From Bacteroidota bacterium (lineage in GTDB: Bacteria; Bacteroidota; Bacteroidia; Chitinophagales; Saprospiraceae), in assembly GCA_020160935.1 (NCBI GenBank), contig JAIUPL010000008.1, positions 124,001 to 188,000 on the forward strand: a DNA stretch of 64,000 nt, written 5' to 3'. The notes beneath the pieces were generated by a model. That model was not told the DNA's origin and searched no databases. It saw nothing but the letters and a program-made list of their open reading frames with translations. Below, one piece after another: positions 51,994 through 60,250 of the stretch (the stretch's first letter is position 1; every line of letters starts with the position of its first letter). The translations under genes were made by a program, and so were the position numbers.

Positions 51994-52883
51994 ACGTCAC
52001 GATTGCATCTGCCCAATATCCAGTCACTTACCACAACAGTTTTGCCGACTGGGCCCAACACACCGAAACCTGGGTGCGCGAGGCTGTGCGCCACCATGCA
52101 CAACTGTTGTTGTTTCCGGAATACGCTTCCATGGAATTGGTAAGCCTTTTTTCGCTGGAAATCCAGTCGGATCTCGCCTTGCAATTGTTGGAAATGGAAG
52201 GCCTGCGCAACGACTTTTGCAACGTGTTTGCCGACCTGGCCGAACGCTACGAAGTGACCATTGTCGCGCCCAGTTTTCCGGTGCAGGTAGATGACAAAAC
52301 CGTAAATCGCTGCTACGTATTTGGCCCGCAAGGCCGAAGCGGTTATCAGGACAAGTATTTTATGACGCGCTTCGAACAGGAATCCTGGAATGTGCAGTCG
52401 GGCGGGCCGCGCCTTTGTGTGTTTGAGGCCGACTGGGGGAAATTCGGCATTCAAATTTGTTACGATGTGGAATTTCCGATCGGCGCAGCGAAATTATGCG
52501 CGGCGGGCGCCCAGGTTTTGCTGGCGCCCAGTTGTACCGAAACCATTCGGGGCGCCACGCGGGTGCATGTAGGCGCACGGGCCCGTGCGCTGGAGCAACA
52601 GTGCTACACCGTGGTGAGTCCGCTCATCGGCAATGCCCCCTGGTCGCCCGCTGTGGACATCAATTACGGGCATGCAGCGGTGTATTCCACGCCTGACAAA
52701 GGTTTTCATCCCGAAGGCATTTTGCAAACCATGGAAGCGCAAAAACCGGGATGGCTCACCCACACGCTCGATTTGAGGCTGCTGGAAGAAGTGCGCACAG
52801 ATGGGCAAACGCTGAATTTTCGGGATCAGAGCGGGGTAGGGTATGAGGCAAAAGGGTGGGTGGTGGAACGGGTGGCGGTGTAG
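51990..52883 (+). CDS. Carbon-nitrogen hydrolase (nitrilase superfamily)
   Basis: The 297-residue protein has the Glu-Lys-Cys triad: Glu in LLLFPEYASMEL (near 44), Lys in GYQDKYFMTRFE (near 116), and Cys in FGIQICYDVEFPIG (near 156). It belongs to the branch that occurs next to or fused with GNAT domains (Nit-GNAT type), not to the AguB branch represented earlier in this window. It is translationally coupled to the GNAT gene. The substrate is unknown; an amide formed or released in concert with acetyl transfer is likely. Confidence 0.9.
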   Translation: MNVTIASAQYPVTYHNSFADWAQHTETWVREAVRHHAQLLLFPEYASMELVSLFSLEIQSDLALQLLEMEGLRNDFCNVFADLAERYEVTIVAPSFPVQVDDKTVNRCYVFGPQGRSGYQDKYFMTRFEQESWNVQSGGPRLCVFEADWGKFGIQICYDVEFPIGAAKLCAAGAQVLLAPSCTETIRGATRVHVGARARALEQQCYTVVSPLIGNAPWSPAVDINYGHAAVYSTPDKGFHPEGILQTMEAQKPGWLTHTLDLRLLEEVRTDGQTLNFRDQSGVGYEAKGWVVERVAV

Positions 52884-52945
52884 AATTACGATTGCCGATT
52901 ACATGATTTACGATTTCCGATTTGTGCAACCTTCAAAATACACTA
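52884..52945. other. Short direct repeats before the Cys-rich gene
   Basis: Two partial copies of a TTACGATTnCCGATT-like unit (ATTACGATTGCCGATTAC and TTTACGATTTCCGATTTG) lie directly after the nitrilase stop. They are of unknown meaning; similar stutters follow the barrel gene at 42893-42930 (GAGTCCTAAGACCTGAGTC). Confidence 0.5.
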
Positions 52946-52976
52946 TTGTCAATTTCCCTGTGTAGCGCTACTTTTG
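52946..52976 (+). promoter_or_regulatory. Promoter of the Cys-rich protein gene
   Basis: TTG at 52946-52948 and TACTTTTG at 52969-52976 are separated by 20 bases. The ATG at 52987 follows the box by 10 bases. Confidence 0.72.
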
Positions 52977-52986
52977 AACCCGACAG

Positions 52987-53406
52987 ATGGCGCACATCAT
53001 GCATCACATGCACCAACTTTTTACCTACACCATCATTTGTATTGTATTGGCCTGCGATATTGCCATCTGGAAACCGGTGCAATGTGGAGAGTCGGCGTGC
53101 AAAATGGAGGTGCAAAAAAAATGTTGTGATGAATCTGCCCCTGTAAAATCCACTTGTTCAAAAAACGACGGTTGCAGCCGCGACAAAGACGCCAACACAA
53201 ATTGCTGTTGTGTATGTCGTGTCAATTGTTGTTACTACCTGGTGCCGGTTTTCGATTACCGGCTTCGCTTGCCGGAAGAGGAATCGGTGAAAAAGCCATT
53301 CTACCAGGAACAATTTACCCTGCAATCGTTTAACGCATCTATTTGGCGCCCGCCTTCAGAAAAGGTCAACCTGACAACCATGCAGGACGCAGGGGTTTTA
53401 ATGTGA
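52987..53406 (+). CDS. Cysteine-rich small exported protein, unknown function
   Basis: The 139-residue protein has an N-terminal hydrophobic segment (LFTYTIICIVLACDIAIW, about 11-28) and then 14 or so cysteines within about 50 residues, including KKCCDES, a CSKNDGCSRDKD stretch and TNCCCVCRVNCCYY. The C-terminal third is free of Cys. Pattern and spacing suggest a metal- or arsenical-binding or disulfide-rich envelope protein. It lies close upstream of the arsenic cluster but has its own promoter and terminator, so the link is only positional. ATGs at 52987, 52996 and 52999 all fit. I do not recognise the family. Confidence 0.68.
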   Translation: MAHIMHHMHQLFTYTIICIVLACDIAIWKPVQCGESACKMEVQKKCCDESAPVKSTCSKNDGCSRDKDANTNCCCVCRVNCCYYLVPVFDYRLRLPEEESVKKPFYQEQFTLQSFNASIWRPPSEKVNLTTMQDAGVLM

Positions 53407-53434
53407 CGTTTGACCCTGCGTCCTGCTTTTTTTT
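53382..53434 (+). terminator. Terminator overlapping the end of the Cys-rich gene
   Basis: GCAGGACGCAGGG (53382-53394) and CCCTGCGTCCTGC (53414-53426) form a perfect 13-bp stem followed by eight T. The left arm lies within the last codons of the reading frame and the stop codon is in the loop. Confidence 0.93.
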
Positions 53435-53466
53435 GCGGGAAATGATCGGGATAAATGTTTTTCAAA

Positions 53467-53474
53467 TAACTTTG
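53467..53474 (+). promoter_or_regulatory. -7 box of the OmpA-family gene
   Basis: TAACTTTG fits TAnnTTTG and lies 22 bases before the ATG at 53497. A TTG at the expected spacing is missing. Confidence 0.5.
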
Positions 53475-53496
53475 TGTTTCAAAGTAAATTTGAAAT

Positions 53497-54651
53497 ATGT
53501 TTTTCCCGCACACACCCTCTATGTTCGCATTGTTTTTCCGAATACTGTGTATCACAGTTATCCCGGCAGGTATTTTCTTTCCTTCTACTGCCTTTTCCCA
53601 AACCACACTGACCATCGTTACCGACCCGTCCTGGGAGGTCAGCAGCCGGAAAACGCATTTTGGCGAATACCCTTTGTCTGCAGAACAAATTACTGCGGCG
53701 TTTCGAAGCGGTATTCAAAAAGCCGTTCCAGCCGAAACCAACGAGCGTTCAAAAATCGTCCCCGGCGCCATGCCTGTTTGGCGCAACCACACAGCCGATG
53801 GGGAAGGGGAGGCGTATCAGTTTCGCAAAACAGTGCCTTTGGGCGCACAACGCATCAAAAAAGCCACCCTCGAAATCAACTGCGACGATGTGGCAAGGGT
53901 GTATATCAACCAGCGCCTCGCCAGCGTCGACAAACGCGATGGAAAACTCAAAGACGGCTACGACGACTGGTTTTTGTTCCGCAGCGTCAGCGGATTTATG
54001 TACGACCGTATTTACACCTATGATGTGACGGATTATTTTTTTACCAACGTAACCAATACGATTGTGGTGGAAGCCGTCAGTCTGGCGTTCGACGGCAGCC
54101 ATGCCTATATCAGTGCTAAAATAGTACTGGAACTGGAAGAGGCACCTCCTCCTGCGCCAAAGCCTCTGGCAAAAACAAAAACCTCTACAGGGCAGAAAAA
54201 AAGAAATCCAAATGCTGTTCAGATCAAAACAACACCCATACCAGTAAAGGCCGAAAGTGCCATTTTTGAAGCCGGTCACGAGCCAGGCATCGATCAACTT
54301 TCCATTGGAAACATTCTTGAACTCGGTCACGTATCTTTCAAAGCCAACGACTACAAACTCGACACGACATCATACCGTACCCTGCTTGCCCTGGCGGCGT
54401 ACCTGAAAAAACACCCGAGCCTGAAAATCGAAGTTGGAGGGCATACCAATCTGAGGCCCACCGACGCATTTGCTGCCACCTTATCTGCCAATCGGGCGCG
54501 GACGGTCGCTCAATTCCTGAAAGACAACGGCGTTGCTGCCAAGCAGGTGGTGCACAAGGGTTATGGCAAAACGCGGCCTCGCATCGCACAGGTAGGCAAA
54601 GAGGCTGATAAAGCCAATCAGCGTGTGGAAGTAACAGTGCTGGCCAAATGA
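53497..54651 (+). CDS. OmpA-family protein with N-terminal beta-sandwich domain
   Basis: The 384-residue protein has a signal peptide (ILCITVIPAGIFFPSTAFSQ; ATG at 53497 or 53521 both fit), then a domain resembling a jelly-roll lectin-like fold (about 35-215; AYQFRKTVPLGAQ-type strands, INCDDVARVYINQRLA, ITNTIVVEAVSLAF-like segment), a Pro/Lys-rich linker (about 215-265), and a C-terminal OmpA peptidoglycan-binding domain (about 275-384; LGHVSFKANDYKLDTTSYRT, VGGHTNLRPTD, LSANRARTVAQFL, GYGKTRPRIAQ, NQRVEVTVL). It should tether the outer membrane or a surface structure to the cell wall. It is followed by the arsenic regulator under a separate promoter. Confidence 0.9.
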   Translation: MFFPHTPSMFALFFRILCITVIPAGIFFPSTAFSQTTLTIVTDPSWEVSSRKTHFGEYPLSAEQITAAFRSGIQKAVPAETNERSKIVPGAMPVWRNHTADGEGEAYQFRKTVPLGAQRIKKATLEINCDDVARVYINQRLASVDKRDGKLKDGYDDWFLFRSVSGFMYDRIYTYDVTDYFFTNVTNTIVVEAVSLAFDGSHAYISAKIVLELEEAPPPAPKPLAKTKTSTGQKKRNPNAVQIKTTPIPVKAESAIFEAGHEPGIDQLSIGNILELGHVSFKANDYKLDTTSYRTLLALAAYLKKHPSLKIEVGGHTNLRPTDAFAATLSANRARTVAQFLKDNGVAAKQVVHKGYGKTRPRIAQVGKEADKANQRVEVTVLAK

Positions 54652-54672
54652 TCGGGGAACCTCGCAAATGTT

Positions 54673-54748
54673 AATTTATCGTATTTTTACGATAAATTTT
54701 TGGGGAGGTATTGCACCTTTAAATATTCATCGTATTTTTGCGATGAAT
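54673..54748. promoter_or_regulatory. Twin ArsR-type operators
   Basis: Site 1 (54673-54698) is the perfect inverted repeat AATTTATCGTA-TTTT-TACGATAAATT. Site 2 (54725-54748) is ATTCATCG-8 bases-CGATGAAT. Both share ATCGTATTTTT(A/G)CGAT. Site 2 straddles the -7 box of arsR, so bound ArsR should block the promoter. Centres are 51 bases apart. Site 1, with trailing T, could in addition end the ompA transcript. Confidence 0.88.
54711..54740 (+). promoter_or_regulatory. Promoter of the arsenic operon
   Basis: TTG at 54711-54713 and TATTTTTG at 54733-54740 are spaced by 19 bases, a full consensus match. The -7 box forms the centre of operator 2. The arsR start at 54765 is 24 bases on. Confidence 0.85.
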
Positions 54749-54764
54749 TTAACCATAACCTTCT

Positions 54765-55091
54765 ATGGCAGCACCCAAATCTGACGCATTTTCACCGGAA
54801 GAAAATCAACTTGCCGAAATGGCGAAAGCGCTGGGCCATCCGGCTCGCATTGCCATTCTCAAGGAACTCGCCCGCCGCAATTCTTGTGTTTGCGGCGAGA
54901 TTGTCGAGGTGCTACCATTGGCACAAAGCACTGTTTCTCAGCATCTTAAAGAACTGAAAGCCGCCGGATTGATACAGGGTACTGTAGAAGGCGCCAAGTC
55001 CTGCTATTGTATCAACTGGAATACCATGCGGCATTTGCAGGAATTGATTGCCTCGTTTTTGCCGTGCGGCGACGGAAGCAAATGTTGCTGA
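54765..55091 (+). CDS. arsR: ArsR-family arsenite-sensing repressor
   Basis: The 108-residue winged-helix protein has the ArsR layout: AKALGHPARIAILKELARRN, the metal-binding SCVCGEIVEVL (Cys41, Cys43), the recognition helix AQSTVSQHLKELKAAGLI, and the wing VEGAKSCYCIN. The ELCVCDL-type CxC in the alpha-3 helix is the classic As(III)/Sb(III) site. Further cysteines cluster at the end (LPCGDGSKCC), which could complete a second site. It is the first gene of the arsenic cluster and is expected to bind the two inverted repeats upstream. Confidence 0.95.
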   Translation: MAAPKSDAFSPEENQLAEMAKALGHPARIAILKELARRNSCVCGEIVEVLPLAQSTVSQHLKELKAAGLIQGTVEGAKSCYCINWNTMRHLQELIASFLPCGDGSKCC

Positions 55092-55092
55092 T

Positions 55093-55341
55093 TGGGGTTG
55101 ATGAGGGTTGAGACGTTGAGAAGTTGAAGGGTTGAGCCAATGCACTCAGCATATTATGATAAGGAACCGGCTATTATGTCAAGGAAAAAGCCACAATCCA
55201 CTCTCAACCCCTCAACCCCCTCAACACTCTCAACCCCTCAACACTCTCAACCCCTCAACACTCTCAACCTCTCAACCTCTCAACCCCTCAACACTCTCAA
55301 CTCTCCACTCTCCACTCTCAACCACTCAACCTCCTCAACTC
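55093..55341. repeat. GGTTGAG / CTCAACC repeat pair between arsR and arsM
   Basis: A short block of G/T-rich units (GGGTTGAG, GTTGAGA, GTTGAAG; 55095-55137) is followed after about 60 bases by a long block of the complementary C/A-rich units (CTCAACCCCTCAACAC and variants; 55197-55340). The first block can fold back on the second, and the long block can pair with it in many registers. No gene is seen here; an open frame that crosses it is repeat-derived. Confidence 0.88.
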
Positions 55342-56253
55342 ATGAACACCACACAAACAATCAAAGACTCTGTTCGCGAGCAATACTCAAAAATCGCCCT
55401 GCAAGACAAAACCGTCAACGCTGCCTCTTGCTGCGGGGTAGGGGCGCCCGGCACTTGCGACATCATGGCCGACTCCTACGCACACCTGAATGGCTACGAA
55501 CCCGATGCCGATTTGGGCCTGGGCTGCGGATTGCCCACCGAATTCGCACGCATTCAAGCGGGCGATGTCGTGCTCGATCTGGGCTCCGGTGCTGGCAACG
55601 ATTGCTTCGTAGCACGTGCCGAAACGGGCGCAGCAGGCAAAGTCATCGGCGTGGATTTCACACCGGCTATGATCGAACTCGCCCGGAAAAACGCCGAAAA
55701 ACTGGGCTTTCACAATGTGGAATTCCGACAGGGCGACATTGAGGACTTGCCGGTAAACGACCAGACCGTGGATGTTGTCGTGAGCAATTGCGTGTTGAAT
55801 CTCGTTCCGGATAAAAAGAAAGTGTTCGATCAGATCCGCCGCGTATTGCGCCCGGGTGGCCACTTCAGCATTTCCGATGTGGTATTGATGGGCGAATTGC
55901 CGGCCGACCTCCTTCAAAGTGCCGAAATGTATGCCGGTTGTGTAGCCGGCGCCATCCAGATGGACGATTACCTGGGCATGATCCGGGAAGCCGGTTTTGA
56001 AAACCTGACCGTACAAAAACAAAAACCCATCCTGATTCCCGACCATATTTTGCTCGAACACCTGAGCGCCGAACAACTGCAGCAATTCCTGGCTTCCGGA
56101 ACCGGTATTTTCAGCATCACCGTGTATGCAGAAGCGCCGGGCGGCAATCCGGAGCAGAAGCAACAGGTGGCTGAAAAAAGAAAGGTAGAACTCCGAAACC
56201 TGGCATCCGAGGCTGGCAAGGCTTGTTGCGCGCCGGGGAGCGGGTGTTGTTGA
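55342..56253 (+). CDS. arsM: Arsenite S-adenosylmethionine methyltransferase
   Basis: The 303-residue protein methylates As(III) with SAM. It has the Rossmann SAM loop VVLDLGSGAGNDCFVA, GVDFTPAMIELARKNAE, the GDIEDLPVNDQTVDVVVSNC strand, and PGGHFSISDVVL. The three cysteines expected to bind arsenite are in GLGCG (Cys62), SNCVLNL (Cys150) and MYAGCVAGA (Cys200). The N-terminus has an AASCCGVG pair and the C-terminus a GKACCAPGSGCC tail, both common in ArsM. The ATG at 55342 lies right after the repeat; upstream starts would encode repeats. Product arsenicals (MMA, DMA) are more toxic in the trivalent state and are dealt with by export or oxidation. Confidence 0.96.
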   Translation: MNTTQTIKDSVREQYSKIALQDKTVNAASCCGVGAPGTCDIMADSYAHLNGYEPDADLGLGCGLPTEFARIQAGDVVLDLGSGAGNDCFVARAETGAAGKVIGVDFTPAMIELARKNAEKLGFHNVEFRQGDIEDLPVNDQTVDVVVSNCVLNLVPDKKKVFDQIRRVLRPGGHFSISDVVLMGELPADLLQSAEMYAGCVAGAIQMDDYLGMIREAGFENLTVQKQKPILIPDHILLEHLSAEQLQQFLASGTGIFSITVYAEAPGGNPEQKQQVAEKRKVELRNLASEAGKACCAPGSGCC

Positions 56254-56455
56254 AACACGGATTGCACGGATTTTTGGGGCGGATTTGCACGGATTACCTG
56301 AGTGGATAAGGGTATAATGAATTTTTTCTGGAGAACACCATTTCCATTATTCGGATTATGTGGGTGAAAAGGGGGATTAGGAAAATGTTCAAATATTACC
56401 TTCCCACTCAGGTAATCTGTGAAAATCCGTCCCTTAATCCGCGTAATCCGTGTTT
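56253..56455. repeat. 52-bp inverted repeat between arsM and arsN2
   Basis: Arms at 56253-56305 and 56404-56455 are imperfect complements. Each has repeating CACGGATT units (AAACACGGATTGCACGGATT on the left; complement of AAACACGGATTACGCGGATT on the right) and ends ATTACCTGAGTGG. They flank 98 bases with no clear gene. The left arm begins in the arsM stop codon. Similar CACGGATT palindromes occur widely in Bacteroidota genomes; this one is probably a small non-autonomous element. Confidence 0.85.
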
Positions 56456-56472
56456 CAATTATTTATCAACGT

Positions 56473-56907
56473 ATGGATATCACTTATTACAAAGCATTGC
56501 CCGAAAACCGGCCCGCGCTCGAGTCTCTTTTGAAGTCTTTGTCGCTGCCCACAGAAGATTTACCTGCCGACCTTTCCGGTTTTACCCTGGCATTTGATGG
56601 CCCGGTGCTGGTAGGTTCGGCAGGCGTAGAACAGGTGGGAAAAGTGGGTTTGCTGCGCTCGGTAGCCGTGGCTGCATCGCATAGAAGCCTTGGTGTAGCG
56701 GCGCATGTATTTCAATCGGCCATTGACAATGCGCGGAAAACGGGCATCGACGATATCTGGCTGATTACTAATACCGCTGATCATTATTTCGAACGACACG
56801 GATTTGAACGCGTTCCGCGCGAAAACGCTCCGGCTGACATATCCGGTACGGCTCAATTTGCTGGATTGTGCCCTTCCAGTGCCGTTGTTATGTATAAAAA
56901 GGTGTAG
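56473..56907 (+). CDS. arsN2: Arsenic resistance GNAT acetyltransferase (ArsN2-type)
   Basis: The 144-residue GNAT protein has the motif A region VGLLRSVAVAASHRSLGVAA, and the late family signature WLITNTADHYFERHGFERVP plus TAQFAGLCPSSAVVMYKKV, which matches the ArsN2 group found in ars operons. Related ArsN1 acetylates phosphinothricin-like arsenical antibiotics; the ArsN2 substrate is less certain. The ATG at 56473 is chosen, since the repeat covers the upstream in-frame start. It lies 8 bases before the TonB receptor gene. Confidence 0.88.
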   Translation: MDITYYKALPENRPALESLLKSLSLPTEDLPADLSGFTLAFDGPVLVGSAGVEQVGKVGLLRSVAVAASHRSLGVAAHVFQSAIDNARKTGIDDIWLITNTADHYFERHGFERVPRENAPADISGTAQFAGLCPSSAVVMYKKV

Positions 56908-56915
56908 CCAAAAGA

Positions 56916-59186
56916 ATGAAAGCAAGATACTTTTCCCTGCTGATGCTGGTGCTGACCGGCTCCATCCAATCCATATCTGCACAAATGCTTTACGGTCAGG
57001 TAACGGATACTAAAAACCAGCCTGTGGCAGGCGCCGTGGTGTACTGGGTGGGAACGAGTATTGGCGCTCGCGCTGACGTCAATGGCGAGTTTGGAATTCC
57101 CTTGCCGCCGGATACATTGAATAAACCCCGCCAACTGGGCGCCAATTTCCAAGAGTCGCGAGACACTTTTCTGATCGACGATTTTTCCAGTTACTGGACG
57201 GTACAAATTTCAGCCACGCTTACCCTGGCAGAGGTAACGGTGCGCGATGAAGCCACCGGCGCCTATATTTCCATTTTGCAACCGGTGAAAGTGGAAATCA
57301 TCAACCGCGCCGAATTGCGCAAAGCGCCTTGTTGCGACCTTGCCGGGTGTTTTGAAACACAAAGTACCGTGCAGCCCACCACAACCAATGTCCTGACGAA
57401 TGCCAGGGAGTTGCGTATTCTGGGACTCAGCGGCGTGTACAATCAGGTGCTCGTAGATGGCTTGCCTGCCATTCAGGGGCTTACGTACACCTATGGCACC
57501 GGCACGATTCCTGGCAGCATGCTGGAGAATATCTGGGTGGTAAAGGGCGCCAATAGCGTACTGCAAGGATATGAAGGAATGGTGGGGCAGATCACGATTT
57601 TTCCGCGCGAAGGCGGGACGGCAGAGCCCTTAACTGCCGATGTACTGGTAAACAGTTTTGGCGAAAAACACCTGAATGCAGCCATTGCTACGGATAAAAA
57701 ACGATGGACCAACTACCTCGCGCTGCACACCTCGTTACCCGGTGGTAAATGGGATCGTGATGACGACGGATTTCTGGATTTGCCGCTGATAAAACGGTAT
57801 GTAGTGCACGATAAATGGCGCTTTCGCAAGGAAAATGAAAACGGGTTCAGTACCATGCTGGGCGCCCGCTTTGTGAATGAAGACCGCGTGGGTGGACAGA
57901 AACAATTTGATCCGGAAACCAGCCAGGGCAAAACAGATGCTTACGGCCAAACGGTGCATTTCTACCAACCGGAGGTGTACACCAAAACCGGCTTTCGATT
58001 TGATGCCAACCGAAAAATTACACTGCTGGCTTCGCTGGTGGTGCAAGATCAGGAATCGTGGTTTGGCCTTACACACTACAACGCCACGCAACGCCATGCC
58101 TATGGCAACCTGCAATACGAACTGTTCTGGGGCAACAAAAAGGCCCATGAGTTAAAAACAGGCGTCAGTTTCAGGCACTTTATTTTGAATGAGCAAATCG
58201 GCTTCTCGGCTGCGGATACGCTCCAGCGCAGTTTTGCCGGAACCTACCGGCGAGAAGAAAACATTCCGGGCCTGTTTGCGGAAAACACCTTTCATTTTCA
58301 GGACGAGCGCTGGGTATGGATTGTGGGGCTGCGGGCCGATCGGCACAATGCCTTCGGTTGGTACGCTACACCGCGTACCATGTTGAGGTTTAATCCTTCT
58401 CCCGATTGGGACCTTCGGGCGAGTGCCGGAACAGGATGGCGTACGGTCAACCTGTTTCCCGAGAATATTGCCTTGCTGGCCGGCAATCGTGATATTGTTT
58501 TTGCGGAACCTCTGCGCCCGGAGAAGGCATGGAATGCAGGCATAAATGCAACCCGCAGATTTTCCATCAGGAAAGCGCGCCTCACAGTTACGGCCGACTT
58601 TTACCATACCTCTTTCCAGAATCAGGTATTCCCCGACTATGACAGCGATCCAACCCAGGCCATCATTGCCAATTTTATGGGCAAATCAGCCAGCAATGGC
58701 CTGCAAATAGAGTGTAGTGCCGCCTGGAACCGGCGCGTTGAACTACGGACAGCCTATAATTTCCTCGATGTATACCGCAATCAGAATGGTTCTAAATTCA
58801 CCTTGCCATTCAACCCGCACCATAAAATACTGACGGTTGCCACCTATCGTACTGCAAGTGATCGCTGGCAGTTCGATGCCAACGTGCACTGGTACGGAAA
58901 ACAGCGCCTGCCCGATACCCGCAACAATCCGGACGACTTGCGCCGCCCTGATTATTCTCAACCATTTGCCATCGTCAGTTCCCAGGTACGCCGGGCTTTC
59001 AAATGGATTGAGTTGTTTGCAGGTTGTGAAAACCTGTTTGGATTTCGTCAGTCTCGCCCATTATTGGGTTGGGAACATCCTTTCGGACGCGGTTTTGACC
59101 CTTCCTTTGCCTGGGGGCCAACGCGGGGCAGAGAGTTTTATGTGGGTTTTAATTTCAAATTGAATAAGAAAGACAAAACGGAATGA
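56916..59186 (+). CDS. TonB-dependent receptor in arsenic operon
   Basis: The 756-residue outer-membrane receptor has a signal peptide ([15 protein letters not shown]), a carboxypeptidase-regulatory-like domain ([19 protein letters not shown]), a plug (about 125-230) holding an unusual Cys cluster, [14 protein letters not shown], and a barrel ending in [10 protein letters not shown]. Its stop overlaps the ACR3 start by 4 bases, so it is part of the ars operon. TonB receptors normally import; a receptor in an export operon might take up an arsenical-chelating or counter-ligand compound, or act in the opposite direction with ACR3 moving As(III) to the periplasm. The true ligand is unknown. The plug cysteines could respond to soft metals. 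Confidence 0.9.
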   Translation: MKARYFSLLMLVLTGSIQSISAQMLYGQVTDTKNQPVAGAVVYWVGTSIGARADVNGEFGIPLPPDTLNKPRQLGANFQESRDTFLIDDFSSYWTVQISATLTLAEVTVRDEATGAYISILQPVKVEIINRAELRKAPCCDLAGCFETQSTVQPTTTNVLTNARELRILGLSGVYNQVLVDGLPAIQGLTYTYGTGTIPGSMLENIWVVKGANSVLQGYEGMVGQITIFPREGGTAEPLTADVLVNSFGEKHLNAAIATDKKRWTNYLALHTSLPGGKWDRDDDGFLDLPLIKRYVVHDKWRFRKENENGFSTMLGARFVNEDRVGGQKQFDPETSQGKTDAYGQTVHFYQPEVYTKTGFRFDANRKITLLASLVVQDQESWFGLTHYNATQRHAYGNLQYELFWGNKKAHELKTGVSFRHFILNEQIGFSAADTLQRSFAGTYRREENIPGLFAENTFHFQDERWVWIVGLRADRHNAFGWYATPRTMLRFNPSPDWDLRASAGTGWRTVNLFPENIALLAGNRDIVFAEPLRPEKAWNAGINATRRFSIRKARLTVTADFYHTSFQNQVFPDYDSDPTQAIIANFMGKSASNGLQIECSAAWNRRVELRTAYNFLDVYRNQNGSKFTLPFNPHHKILTVATYRTASDRWQFDANVHWYGKQRLPDTRNNPDDLRRPDYSQPFAIVSSQVRRAFKWIELFAGCENLFGFRQSRPLLGWEHPFGRGFDPSFAWGPTRGREFYVGFNFKLNKKDKTE

Positions 59187-60250
59187 ACCATTTTACAAAT
59201 GCACCCAGGCGGCTTGGCTTTCTGGATCGATATCTAACCTTGTGGATATTCGCAGCCATGTTTACAGGAGTAGCATGCGGGTATTTTGTACCTGAAACGG
59301 CTGAATTTATCAACCAGTTTCAGCGTGGCACTACAAATATTCCCATTGCCATCGGCCTTATTCTGATGATGTACCCACCATTGGCAAAGGTGAAATATGA
59401 AGAACTGCCCAATGTATTTAAAAATGTACGGGTATTGGGGCTATCGCTTGTACAGAACTGGCTGATAGGGCCTCTGTTCATGTTCTTCCTGGCCATTCTT
59501 TTCTTGCGGGATCAACCGGAATACATGATCGGCCTAATCATGATCGGTATTGCCCGGTGTATTGCCATGGTGATTGTATGGAACGACCTGGCCAAAGGCG
59601 ACACTGAATACGTAGCCGGATTAGTTGCCCTTAACAGTGTATTTCAGGTGTTTTTTTACAGCGTGTACGCCTGGTTTTTTGTAACCGTCCTTCCACCGCT
59701 TTTTGGAATACAGGGTGTGGCTGTCGAGGTCAGCATTGCACAGATCGCAGAAAGCGTCCTGATCTACCTCGGTATCCCATTTATTGCGGGCATCATCACT
59801 CGGTACACATTGATAAAGGCCAGGGGTAAAGAATGGTATCAGCAGGTGTTTATTCCGAAAATTAGCCCGATTACGCTGGTTTCATTGTTGTTTACCATTG
59901 TGATCATGTTTAGTTATAAAGGTAATCTGATCGTTCAGATACCGATGGATGTTGTACGCATTGCTGTTCCGCTGATTATTTACTTCGTTGTAATGTTTTT
60001 CAGTGCTTTTTTTCTTGCCAAACGTGCAGGCGTGGACTACGCGAAAAGTACTTCCCTCGCATTTACCGCAGCCGGTAATAATTTTGAATTGGGCATTGCC
60101 GTAGCCATTGCGGTTTTCGGTATTGATTCCGGAGTGGCCTTTGCCGCTGTCATAGGCCCACTGATTGAGGTGCCTGTATTAATCCTGCTAGTGCGGGTAG
60201 CCTTGAAACAACAAAACAAATTCTCTTCCAACAATTCTTCTGCAATATGA
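59183..60250 (+). CDS. acr3: ACR3-family arsenite efflux permease
   Basis: The 355-residue membrane protein has ten predicted helices and the ACR3 hallmarks: [33 protein letters not shown] with the essential Cys126, and [18 protein letters not shown] with the essential Glu. It exports As(OH)3 by proton antiport across the inner membrane. It is flanked by the TonB receptor (4-base overlap) and the phosphoesterase (4-base overlap), so translation is coupled. It should keep methylated and inorganic arsenite low alongside ArsM. Confidence 0.96.
   Translation: MNHFTNAPRRLGFLDRYLTLWIFAAMFTGVACGYFVPETAEFINQFQRGTTNIPIAIGLILMMYPPLAKVKYEELPNVFKNVRVLGLSLVQNWLIGPLFMFFLAILFLRDQPEYMIGLIMIGIARCIAMVIVWNDLAKGDTEYVAGLVALNSVFQVFFYSVYAWFFVTVLPPLFGIQGVAVEVSIAQIAESVLIYLGIPFIAGIITRYTLIKARGKEWYQQVFIPKISPITLVSLLFTIVIMFSYKGNLIVQIPMDVVRIAVPLIIYFVVMFFSAFFLAKRAGVDYAKSTSLAFTAAGNNFELGIAVAIAVFGIDSGVAFAAVIGPLIEVPVLILLVRVALKQQNKFSSNNSSAI

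Noticed and set aside
55132-55341. An extended arsM or an extra protein from the repeat region
   Set aside because: The frame consists of CTCAACC repeats translated as Ser/Leu/Thr/Pro and has no similarity to ArsM, whose N-terminus begins at 55342.
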